This document shows, in pieces, positions 45,350 to 55,907 of a DNA stretch of 64,000 nt. Position 1 is the first letter of the stretch; each line of letters begins with the position of its first letter. The stretch comes from Plazaster borealis (lineage: Eukaryota; Echinodermata; Asteroidea; Forcipulatida; Labidiasteridae), in the NCBI GenBank assembly GCA_021014325.1, contig CM037472.1:33442234-33506233 (forward strand). Reading direction: 5' to 3'. The notes beneath the pieces are model-generated. The model did not search any database. It saw only the letters and a list, made by a program, of their open reading frames with translations, and had not been told where the DNA came from. The position numbers and the translations under genes are program-made.

Positions 45350-45925
45350 ACGGATCTTTGTTAACAGAATAAGACAGATAGCTGTACAAATCTCATACGT
45401 CTCATACATGCTTTTGTCACATCTCAACTTGACTACTGCAACAGCTTGCTGTATGGACTGCCCTCTTCTCAAATTGCGCCACTTCAAAGAATTCGGCAGC
45501 TCGTTTGGTATGTCGAGTCAAACGTCGAGAACACATCACTCCGTTTCTCCGTTCATTACACTGGCTCCCGCTTACTCAACGCATCAAATACAAGATTCTT
45601 CTGCTCACTTACCTGACAGTTAATGGACATGCTCCTACATATCTTCAAAGTCTAAGGTTCCGATGCATTCCTTCAATTTACGGTCGTCAAACAACTCACA
45701 ACATCAACTAGCAAATGGTCCACGTACCAACACTCGCTATGGTCAACGAGCTTTTACATCAGCTGCACCGTCACTTAGGAACAATCTCCCTCTCAATATT
45801 CGTCAAGCTACCTCTACTGACTCATTCAACTCTCTATTAATAACTCATCTCTTTGTATTCTAAGGTTTAATGCGCTTAGAAACGCCAGTATTAAGCGCTT
45901 TATAAATGTTATTATTATTATCTAA
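45350..45925 (+). pseudogene. CR1/L2-like LINE 3' end, plus strand
   Basis: Reading across at least two frame changes gives LDYCNSLLYGLPSSQIAPLQ, RREHITPFLRSLHWLPL, RIKYKILLLTYLTVNGHAPT, then RYGQRAFTSAAPSLRNNLPL and a LLITHLF end. All are typical of the end of CR1/L2 reverse transcriptase ORFs. The element closes with GCGCTTAGAAACGCCAGTAT...GCGCTTTATAAATGTTATTA, a LINE-like tail with ATT repeats. It is head to head with the minus-strand LINE at 44760-45330. Confidence 0.75.
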
Positions 45926-46094
45926 TGGCATGGACAGTCGATCTACCCGACCTATAGTGAAGCGTCATCACACTACTAGTAATAATTACTTCTTAAAGTT
46001 TACTATCAAAATAAAGCTGAATTCTTCAGTCATACAGGAACTGCCATTTTGTTTTCAACCTTGCAACTGTCTTGTTGAATCATTGATTCCTTAA

Positions 46095-46410
46095 CACATT
46101 TGTCACCTCGTTAAATACACGTTTTACCTCGTCTATACTACACGTTTACACATGGCCGAGTGAGCTCCTCTCGACCAATAAGAATGGATGAATAAAATAT
46201 AAACCACCACCATATATAGGCCCCAACTCTGTTCCTAAACACTTTGTCACTTCGTTAAACACGTTTTGCCATGTCTGTACTACATTTATAAACGTGGCCG
46301 AGTGATCTCCTCTCGATCATCTAGAATGGATAAACTATCTTAGGTTGTTTCTAAACACTTTGTCACTTCGTTAAACACGTTTTACCATGTCTGTACTACA
46401 CGTTTCAGGG
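46095..46410 (+). repeat. tandem repeat of about 115-145 bp, 2.4 units
   Basis: Three occurrences of CACTTTGTCACTTCGTTAAA...CACGTTTTACCATGTCTGTA (first one diverged) starting near 46100, 46247 and 46355. The first two are followed by GTGGCCGAGTGATCTCCTCTC. The last unit is cut off by the GCGGATCCAGGGGG element at 46415. Confidence 0.85.
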
Positions 46411-46411
46411 G

Positions 46412-46470
46412 CGGATCCAGGGGGCGTGGGGGGCGCACGCCCCCCTTTGTCCTGAGAGAGACAGCAAAGA
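46412..46470. mobile_element. GCGGATCCAGGGGG element fragment
   Basis: GGGGCGGATCCAGGGGGCGT...GCGCACGCCCCCCTTTG matches the left half of the element at 3811-4006. Confidence 0.7.
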
Positions 46471-47104
46471 GGGGAAAAATGAGGGAGAGACAAAATTAAT
46501 TACATACCTGGTACCTGGTATTTTTTGAAAAAATAAGCTACATAACCCGTAGGCCTACCCTTGTGGACCACTATTATTTCACTGACAGACATTGTCAGGC
46601 GCGCTGCCTATTCATAATTTCTCGCTCTAAAAAGAAATATTCTCTTCAAATTCAAATATTTCCGTTGTTATGCACAAACGAAAAAACATGTCTGGGCCCA
46701 GGAGGCTTCTAAAATCCTGTACGTGTTAAACGGGGAGTTTAGCGCTCTAGTCATGATATAAAACAGCTCTATGGTTCTTATCATAAATGATATCTTCTTT
46801 TTAATGAAAAACGTCTCGTTGTTTCATAATGTATAATATACATTGATAATGAGTGGTTCATCATCGTTTTAGTCATTGGGATACCTGGAGCGATATGGTA
46901 AATGTAATATTTATTTGCGGCGATTGGAAAAGCAATATTGTCCTTCCGATAAACATCTCTGGTATCTCGTTTTACAATATGAAAATACTGAGCAACTTTG
47001 TTCGGAGCCGACCTCTGTCGGTCGACTACCCTCAGGGTGACTTTGTTTTACCAGGTTGAATTTTATAACTATATAAGAATACTAAAAATAGCCTCGATAA
47101 ATTT
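46471..47104. other. spacer, no gene recognised
   Basis: No exon or clear repeat. On the minus strand an AATAAA is present near 46913-46908 and could serve sulfatase copy 2. Confidence 0.4.
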
Positions 47105-47302
47105 AGGCCAGTTTTGAATGTGTGAACAATTCGAGATGGCATCGGCTGTAAATCAAGCTCGATGCCAAAGAGTATTCTACACCCCTTTTGTCTCAACAGA
47201 CGGTGACCAGCTCAGAAATCAAATTGAAAAAACACACATCTTTAAATTTCTAAAATCTTTATATGCACCAAACAGTTGATGTTGGAAGCTGTTTTTCTGT
47301 GA

Positions 47303-50300
47303 CTAATTTTCTCCTTTTAGCTTTTTCAACTGAGCTAAATATGGATCAGTACATGAGTAGAACGGAAAACGTCCACAACGTGGTCGTTCCCAGGGCCGGG
47401 CCACTGTATTTAAATGTGTGAACTGATGGTCCGTATTTTGGGGGAGCGATTTGCGGTGAGTTGCCACCGCCTCGTTGACCTTTCTTATGACAATCCCTAC
47501 TTTGGGGTCATTGCTGTCTAGTGGGTTGACCTCCGAGGGGTCATTTGAAAGGTCGTAGACCTGGGGTGGATCGTGACGATCGACGCTGGGCCCTTTACAT
47601 TCACATGCGAATACGTCGAAACACCCCATGACACCGTGAACGCCGGGTACCAGGTGGCTTGAGGCATAGTGCAGTTTGTACGTGGTGTCACCTGCGTTAC
47701 GGATAGAGAACAATATTAAAATTATGCAATTTTCAAATGTATGTTTAGTCTGGTCCTTGCTCTATGGTTATTCACAGGACGATTTATAAATTTCATTGAC
47801 GACTCGCCCATATATTTTAAATGACATCTGTCCATTGTGCAGTCCAGCAACAAAACGACATTTCCATTTTGTTTAGATTGGCCAATCAGACAACTATAAT
47901 TGATGGTATTTTCCTCCAACAGTGGACTGAATCTAGGGGCGTGGTCTCTGGAAACCCGTGACAAATTTTCGGCTCAAACCACAGTCGTTTAAAGGCATGT
48001 ACACGTTTGGTAATTACTCAAAACAAATATTAGCATAAAAACTGACTTCGTAACGAGCAACAGAGAGCTATTGATAGTTTAAAACATTGTGAGAAACGAC
48101 TCCCTCTGAAGTAACGTAGTTTTTTGAGAACGAGGTAATTTCTCACTAAAATAAAAAAACAGACTTGTTGCAAGTTCATTCTTATCTGAAAGCACACAAA
48201 TTTGTACAACATGGGTGTTTTTTCTTTCATCATTTTCTTGCAACTTCGATGACCAATTGAGCCCAATTTTTTCACAGGCTTGTTATTTTATGCATATGTT
48301 GGGATACACCAAGTGAGAATACTGGTCATTGACAGTTTTCAAACGTGTTCAGTGCCTTTAAACCACAGTCGTTTAAAGCGTTCAGAGACAGCTAGACACA
48401 GACATTACTAACCGTTTTGGGGTGTATATCTGACAGCGTTAATAAAACCACCGCAGTAGTGAAACATAAACTCGTGTAATATTTCTTCATTCTCTGCATG
48501 GTCAGTGTGTGTCAGAATTGGCATCATATCCCGGCCGTCGTACACCCGGTCATCTGGGAGTTTGGCGCCAACGACTCGTGCCACGGTGGGCAGGACGTCC
48601 GGGAGATGTGTAGGTTGAGATACCACGCTGTCCGCTGGGATACGACCGGGAAATTTCACGATGGCGGGCACCCGGATTCCTCCTTCCCACGTGTTGGCTT
48701 TGCCTCCTTATTAAACAAACATCGAAATTTAGATTAACATCGTTTCCAAACGTTTCCAATTTGTTTCTCTGTTAATTTTTCAACAATTATTTTTAATAAA
48801 ACAACTAAACTCAATATCAAGACTAATTGATGGTATCTGGGGTGGAAATTGAATAACTGGCTTGCAAAACACAGCCTCAAATTTATACACAGTCCCCATT
48901 AAAACCTACACCTGAGAATTTAAAAAATAAGGCAAAATTGTGAATGTTTGAATCAACTGTTCGCATTGCAATTAGTGTACCTTTATAGACTCCATTCCAG
49001 CCGCCCTGTCGCTCACCAGCATCGGTAAACTCTTCAACGTGACCTCCGTTATCTGACGTAAGATACACAAACGTGTTCTCCTCCAGACCTAGTCTCTTGA
49101 GTGCCTTTAACACCTCCCCTACACTCCAATCCATCTCCTCCACATTATCTCCATACTGACCATGGGCGCTATGGTTACGGAACTCCTTATTGTTGAACAG
49201 TGCTGTATGAGCTTGCAATAATGACATGACAAGGAGAAACGGCTGGTTTTGGTTCTTCTCAACGAATTGAATGGCACGACCGTGTAATCGCTCCGTCATG
49301 TGGTCATATAGAAGAAGAGGCTGTTCCACAATGGAACGATTCTCCATAAGAACACAGTTGGACCGAAGATCGTCCCGGGACGCCAACAAAAAACTGTTCC
49401 CTGCTAGAACAACAACCATGAAGAAGATGAAACTCCTAATTCCAACGAATTTTGTCCATAGGAGGAAACCAATTACACCGGCAGCAGCAAGAGAAGCTAA
49501 TATCTCAGATAAGTTAACTTTCTGGTTCACGCCCCATATCGTGGGGATGGTGTTCTCAGTCCCACAGTCGCGAAGATTGGTGAGTGGGAGGCCATAGAAG
49601 TAGTCGAACCCTTGAGAATTAGGATCCGAACAAGAATTTTTCTCTGCACACGAAATACCAAGATGCCATTTACCTATGTTCGTGGAGTAAACAAGAGACG
49701 ATCAAGAAAATAGTGTTATTAAAGTTACGCATTTCATGTAGGCCTACAGAACACTTTGGGCAAGGATACATCAGTTTATGCCGTCGGTTAATGGCACCTG
49801 ACCGTTTAACGTCTGGCTGTTTACTTATACTTGACCCAATCTCAAAAAGCTGTTAAGCAGAAAATTATGTTTATCAATTTTGTCTTCTGCTCAACAAGAA
49901 TAAGCAGGGAATTATCACAAATAATATACTATACATTGTAATTTGGCTGATAATCTTGGGCCGATTTCACTTGACGCTTTTCGATCATCGCAAACGACGA
50001 AACCGATCGCTAAATCCAATATCCATCAATAGATTTTGGATCCGATTTCACTAAATTTTTGCGACGAATCTACTTATCGCAAACAAATAAGTAGCGATGA
50101 TATTCTTGCGATGACTCGTTAGTGGCCGCAAAGTATAAGTTCATCGCAAATTTATCACAAATTGCGCCATTTTGTGTTTAGATTTTACTAGCGGTGTACG
50201 TCTTGACGTAGTTTGTTCGTGAATTAAAGAGTAACATGGCGTTTTATTTACTCTTCGCGGTCTTTTACTGGGATAGTCGGGATACCAACGAAGCAGTTTG

Positions 50301-52201
50301 CTGATGACACCTTTCAGCACAGATCCAGTGACTGGTGCCGAGAGAGCTTACAATCGGTAAAAAAAGGGAGACCTCCACCATCCATTGGGGTCAGTTATTT
50401 TAACCAGCATTTGGCCTTAAATTAATGTAATGATACTTTTGCATCCACAAATCGTCCATTCCGATATGTTCAAAATTTTCGGTGACAACAGTTTTGACGA
50501 ATATTTGGGGCATTTAGAAATGAATTCTTTTTTCAAATTAGGGTTATAGGTCTAATAGGCCTTTTGGGAACAAAGCTGTTTCCCTCTTTTGACCTTGAAA
50601 TTGTATCAGACGGAAATTAATTCCGTAAATAATTCGTATAGGGGGCCTATGTGCTAGCAAGCTTAGTTAAGTAATGAGAGTAGCATCTTATAGAAGTTTT
50701 GATGATGACAATTCTTCAAGATTATTTCAAACGATTCTTCATTTTGACAGTGTCAGACATTTGGAGATGCCAGAAAGAAAAACTCTCATTCTCACACATA
50801 GATTTAACCAGAATTTAACTAAGTGCAAGTTGTCCACATGTGCCTTTTCGAATCATGTTTCATCTGTTTGAATATCAGTGCCTAAAACCCCAAACAGGAG
50901 ACAAGCAAGTTGAACATTTTGAGGCGAACAATGCTAGGTACATTCCATGCAGTGATTCTTGTTGAAGGTTTCACAAATGGTTTTATCCAGTTCATACAAA
51001 TGTGACTTGTTAGAGTTAGACCCGGTGTCCCAGGGAAATCTGTCGGAGATCCTGTCCCCATACGGGAAATTAACATTGGCTGGAGGAGGAGGATTCAAAA
51101 GAGGGCGCTATCAAAAGAAGTTTGTACACACTTCGCCGTATGGGGGGACAGAATCTCCGGGGGGGGGGGACACAGAGAATCTCCTGCCACACCCGAAATG
51201 CACTCAAAGAACGGGTTAAAGGCCAAGTTCATTCTTGATATTGTCACCTTATTTTTGGAGTTGAAAGTGCGTCACAGCTAGCGGAGAGAAAAGGTGATAG
51301 AGGGACAGACTTACCGATCAGAGCAGTAGCATAACCAGATCCTTTAAGTAACTCGGCAATTGTAGTTTCATTTGAAGGTAATCCCCCACGTGATGATGAG
51401 AACAAAAAGACCCTCATCGGCTGCTTCGACCCGAAACCTATGTGTAAAATTTAAACAAGCATAACTTTTTCCAAGAAGGCCTACGGGACAAACCGCAACG
51501 ACTACTGGGTCATTTGGCAACAGTTCACTCTTTAGTTCACTATAATCAAACTCAAGCTACTATAGCGAGTCGATCAGCTAGAGCAGAGGGCCGAGCCCAT
51601 CTCCCCTTCTTGCACCACCCCCCCCCCCAAATGAGGTATACAACTTTACATCACAAATGAAAGGTTTGATACATCAACAAGCCCCCCCTCCCCTCCCCAC
51701 TATTTATTTGCCCCTGCCCTCCCCCGCCCCCAATGAGAATACGCTACTGGTTATAGCGAGTCATTGCTCAATAAACCTAGATTGATAACCCATACACCGG
51801 GATTGTTAGGTTCATATAAACTCAGCCTAACTTTTCAAACCATTATCTTTGCAACAGTGCTCATAGGCCGACTTACCATATCTCACGGGCAGTCGACCCG
51901 TCATTAGGGCAGCTCTACTTGGTGTACACAATGACAATGCCATGTGTTGGGTCAGCCTCGCTCCCTCCCTTGCAAGACCGTCGATGTTAGGTGTCTTGAT
52001 CGTGTGGTTGCCAAAACAGCCGATATCTCCCATTCCTACGTCATCCATTATGAAGAGGACAACATTCGGTGGACGAGTTTCTGCATCCATCTCAGCAGAT
52101 ACAACCATTCCAACACGATCCAGCAACAGCAACAATGCCACAAGTTTCCCGATACACTTTGACGCTCCAATTTCACGCGCTGCTTTCTTTACAGTAGACA
52201 T
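47303..52201 (-). CDS. membrane-anchored sulfatase, steryl-sulfatase (ARSC) type, copy 2
   Basis: Five exons on the minus strand, 52201-51877, 51437-51315, 49673-48981, 48706-48413 and 47691-47303, have the same lengths as in copy 1 and join in frame to 607 aa. No premature stop is visible, so both copies look functional. The catalytic set is conserved at the same residue numbers: IMDD 53-54, CTPSR with Cys92 for formylglycine, Lys151, His305, Asp357/Asn358 and Lys380. Exons 1, 4 and 5 differ from copy 1 by scattered substitutions. The region around the membrane hairpin (residues about 187-254) is clearly more diverged (for example [20 protein letters not shown]), though both hydrophobic stretches remain. 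[10 protein letters not shown] here is nearer the human steryl-sulfatase form than copy 1's [10 protein letters not shown]. The homologous AATAAA is missing; the nearest candidate I see is near 46910. The gene converges on copy 1 across the spacer. Confidence 0.94.
47989..48361 (-). mobile_element. family B MITE (copy B6) with 18 bp flanking duplication
   Basis: TTAAAGGCATGTACACG to ACGTGTTCAGTGCCTTTAA inside intron 4 of sulfatase copy 2. AAACCACAGTCGTTTAAA occurs on both sides, while the matching intron of copy 1 has it once and no insertion. Confidence 0.93.
49845..49965. mobile_element. decayed fold-back element shared by both sulfatase introns
   Basis: CTGTTAAGCAGAAAATTATG ... TTGGCTGATAATCTTGGG resembles the element at 13947-14144 and has a counterpart at about 36965-37195 in copy 1, so it predates the duplication. 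Confidence 0.6.
51022..51195. mobile_element. family C element, right arm only
   Basis: GGTGTCCCAGGGAAATCTGT to GAGAATCTCCTGCCACACC, with the family's TGGAGGAGGAGGATTCAAAA and TACACACTTCGCCGTATGGG interior. Copy 1 intron 2 reads straight through the site (GTGCATTTCCGGTTCTAC). Confidence 0.85.
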
Positions 52202-52500
52202 AGTTGATACCTATAGGTGCCAGTTGAGCTGCTAGCTGTAGCCCCAAAGCCGTCAGAATGACCGTTTCGCAAGTTCTTTCCACAGCTGAGTAAAAAAAGT
52301 GAAGTAAATAAATAAACAAGTGACGTTTAAAAGGGTTAGAGAACTTGAAAGTTGGATGCTTTGAATTCTTTTATTTTGCACATCGTTTCTTGCCGTCAAA
52401 AACCTGTAGTGAGGTTATAGGTAGCTGTTGCACATAGCAGTTTTTCCATTTTTAAAAATTACTCTGCCCAGCATTAATGTTCAATTTTTGTTTTGTTCAG

Positions 52501-53082
52501 GAATTCTAACATTCAGGAACACGTCGATCGTCTACGGCAGAAGTGTAGCTAGTTTTTCAAAACATTGAGGTTGGCGCCTAATTATTTGATTGATAATTAC
52601 GAACAATTCAGAGGTGTAAAAATATCAAAATACAGTTAAGTGCCAAACAGACACATTATAAATGTAGAGACACGGGAAGGAGGCCGGTCCTCTATTTAAA
52701 AAGGACGAGGATTCGCCAATATACATCATTAATAATAAATGCAATCAATGACGTCTAAAATGAAATAAACTCTCCTTTACTGGTTTAATTTCTCCAATAC
52801 AATAGCACAAAATATGCAATACAATGCAAAAAGTCACAATAATATACACTACACAACTACACAATGCACTGTCAAAAAAAGGTCACAAGGTCAGCACACA
52901 CGATCTGGCTACACGGACGCACGTGTGACGGTGCTGCCTGGCAAATACACACATGGTTTTACAATGATTCCGATCAAAATAGAGCCCTAAAAATCACAGT
53001 AGTTCAGGTATAAATGAGGGTTTGCATACAAAATAATACTCACAGATATCTCTACACCTCTATTACTCCCATATAAATAGCT
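52501..53082. other. intergenic, no gene recognised
   Basis: Includes a fragment GGAGGCCGGTCCTCTATTT (about 52680-52700) that matches, inverted, the insert at 59172-59193. No coding sequence recognised. Confidence 0.45.
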
Positions 53083-53143
53083 TTTTGGAGCATGGCCAGA
53101 GTATGGTGTTCCATATGTGCCACTCCTTTGGAAAAAAATAATT

Positions 53144-53475
53144 CCGTCGCATTTTTTTTTTTTCCGTCGCATTTTTTTTTTTTGTGTCGCATTTTTTTTT
53201 TTTCCGTCGCATTTTTTTTTTTTTCGCCGCATTTTTTTTTTTTGCGTCGCATTTTTTTTTTTTGCGTCGCATTTTTTTTTTGGCGTCGAATTTTTTTTTT
53301 CAGGCGCATATTTTTTTTTTGCGTCGCTTTTTTTTTTTTTGCGTCGCATTTTTTTTTTTTTGCGTCGCATTTTTTTTTTGGCGTCGCATTTTTTTTTTCC
53401 CGTCGCATTTTTTTTTTTCCCGTCGCATTTTTTTTTTTCAGGCACATTTTTTTTTTTTAGGCGCATTTTTTTTCT
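53144..53475 (+). repeat. about 17 tandem units of CGTCGCAT plus T-tract
   Basis: Units of 19-21 bp, each CGTCGCA (or GCGTCGCA, AGGCGCA) followed by 10-13 T. Open frames through it on both strands are artefacts of the repeat. Confidence 0.97.
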
Positions 53476-55082
53476 GAATCGGTCACGTGACCGTCACATG
53501 ATGTCCATGTGATGATTTTTTGGCTCCGCTATTGCAGTTGGCGTGTGAACAATTCTATTCTTCTCCTTCAGGGTTGCGGCCATTGCTGTATTACAATTCG
53601 TTACAACTGTTTTAGACCATGTAGTGTTAAAACGCGCGCGTCTAACATTTTTTCAAGTGTTAAAACATACTGCTTTTCTATAATTAATGCATGTATAAAT
53701 TCATATTGTGCGTGGGACGCGCGCGTATACTAAGTGAGGCCAACGCAAAAAAAACAAAGGAAACACAATTTATATTCGAAATTAATGTCCACACCCGTCA
53801 TCTGTGGCACCACTGTTGCTACATAACCATTCCATTCTAGGGGGTAATGATAACTGATCTCTTGGCTAGCGGGTTTCTGTCGCACTAGCACTGTAATACA
53901 CGCTTCCGTTGCTCGGTTCTTTTTTCAACTGTTCTTCTCCATTCCTGGAAGACCTTTAGAGTCATGTTTTAGTGTATTTGGTAGCCTTAATAGCCCAACG
54001 AAGCCGGTGTGTCCCTTTAAGTTAGCAGGGTTAAGACTTAAGTGCAAACTTAAGTACTCCAAGTTAAAGGGGCACACCGGCTTCGTTGGGCTTTTAAGGC
54101 TACAAAATACACTAAAACATGACTCTAAAGGTCTTCCAGGAATGGAGAAGAACAGGGTAGTCAAATTATGGATACAAGTTGTAAATAATACAAACAAATC
54201 GAACGTAAGATTTTATTTCAGAGAGTCCGAGCAACGGAAGCTTGTATTACAGTGCACAGCGTGGGGACTCGCTACACGCAACACAGGGGCAGCCGTGTAG
54301 CTGGCGAGCAGAGTATCTCGGCGGTGCTAGCGCGACAGAAACCCGCTAGCCAAGAGATAGCTGTACCTGGAAGCTCATGAACATGTGGGAGGGGTAGGGA
54401 GCCAGACCACTAACTATACGTTGTTGTTACTGCGGGTTTGCTAGTCGGCACACCTCGCTGATCGAATCCGTTGTTTCAAAATTCTACATGACTAGATTAC
54501 GTAAACAGGTAACCGGTGTGTCCCTTTAAGTGGGGCGCTTATTAGTAGCTATTCACAAAACATCTAAGTACCCCACTTATCTTAGTACCCCACTTAAATC
54601 TAAAAAAGTTAAGTTGTTAGATTAAGTTATTGCACATGCGCACAAAACATACGTCATCAATGGTTACTATGATGACTCGGACGCAATCAATCAGTTATCA
54701 TTAATTACCCCCTAGAATGGAATGGTTATATTTTTTCGCAACAGCGGTGCCACAGATGACGGGTATGGACATTAATTTTGAATATAAATTGTGTTTCCTT
54801 TGTTTTTTTGCGTTGGCCTCACTTAGTATACGCGCGCGTCCCACGCACAATGTGAATTAGGCATGCATTAATTATAGAAAAGCAGTATGTTTTAACACTT
54901 GAAAAAAATGTTAGACGCGCGCGTTTTAACACTACATGGTCAAAAACAGTTGTAACGAATTGTAATACAGCAATGGCCGCAACCCTGAAGGAGAAGAATA
55001 GAATTGTTCACACGCCAACTGCAATAGCGGAGCCAAAAAATCATCACATGGACATCATGTGACGGTCACGTGACCGATTCAG

Positions 55083-55282
55083 AAAAAAAATGTGCCTGAA
55101 AAAAAAAAAAATGCGACGCCAAAAAAAAAAACGCGACGCAAAAAAAAAAAATGCGACGCAAAAAAAAAAAAATGCGACGCAAAAAAAAAAATGCGACGCA
55201 AAAAAAAAAATGCGACGCAAAAAAAAAAAAGCGACGCAAAAAAAAAAAAAATGCGACGGAAAAAAAAAAATGCGACGGGATT
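55083..55282 (-). repeat. about 10 tandem units, mirror of the 53144 array
   Basis: Same unit as ATGCGACGC plus an A-tract of 9-12, in inverted orientation and with fewer copies than the left array. Confidence 0.97.
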
Positions 55283-55524
55283 ATTTTTTTTCCAAAGGAG
55301 TGGCACATATGGAACACCATAACAGAGCCATGCTCCCTACAAAAATAGAGAAAAATACCACTCAAATAAAATGTGCTCTTTCAAGAAACGAAGCTATAGA
55401 AAAAAAGAGAGATTGTCACGTGACAACTCCAAAAGTAAACTTTTCATAATATAAACACTGAGGGCGCACTTGGGTTCCCTACATAAACAAGAATAAACAT
55501 CATTCCCGTAAAAACATTGTTCGT

Positions 55525-55907
55525 TTAAAGGCACTGGACACGTTTGGTAATTACTCAAAAAATTAATATGTATTAGCATAAAAACTTACTTGGTAACGAG
55601 CAACGGAGAGCTGTTGATAAAACATTGTGAGAAACGACTCCCTCTGAACTGAAGTATAGTAGTTTTTAAGAAAGAGGTAATTTCTCACTAAAATATTTGA
55701 ATCTGAGAAAGACTTCAGGCCTGAAGCCTTTCTCAGGCATCTGAAAGCACACAAATTTGTGCAACAAGGGTGATTTTTTCCCCATTATTTTCTTCGATTA
55801 CCAATTGAGCCCAAACTTTAACAGGTTTGTTATTTTATGCATATGTTGGGATACACCAGGTGAGGATACTGGTCTTTGACAATTACCAAACGTGTCCAGT
55901 GCCTTTA
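55525..55907 (-). mobile_element. family B MITE (copy B7)
   Basis: TTAAAGGCACTGGACACG to ACGTGTCCAGTGCCTTTAG. The centre has a GAAAGACTTCAGGC/GCCTGAAGCCTTTC hairpin. Confidence 0.92.

Larger units (their letters stand above)
47105..52500 (-). repeat. inverted segmental duplication, right arm
   Basis: The reverse complement matches 35135-39920 from the sulfatase upstream region (AATGCTGGGCAGAGTAATT near 52470) to the end of the 3' region (GATGCCATCTCGAATTGTT near 47135). Specific to this arm are family B copy B6 in intron 4 and a family C element in intron 2. Confidence 0.9.
53083..55343. mobile_element. large fold-back element with A-tract tandem arrays in both arms
   Basis: The sequence from GGAGCATGGCCAGAG (53087) inward is repeated, inverted, ending at GAGCCATGCTCC (55336). 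The left arm is nearly continuous to the centre at about 54030-54065. The right arm is the same but carries two extra segments (about 54156-54225 and 54360-54700). Each arm has an outer 50 bp, then a tandem A-tract array, then TCGGTCACGTGACCGTCACA, then about 550 bp of shared sequence including CGCGCGC-rich pieces. No transposase frame was found. Confidence 0.88.

Noticed and set aside
53144..53475. Several long open frames on both strands encoding Lys- or Phe-rich repeats
   Set aside because: They are translations of the 20 bp A-tract array in every frame and have no start context, splice sites or family similarity. The same applies to 55083-55282.
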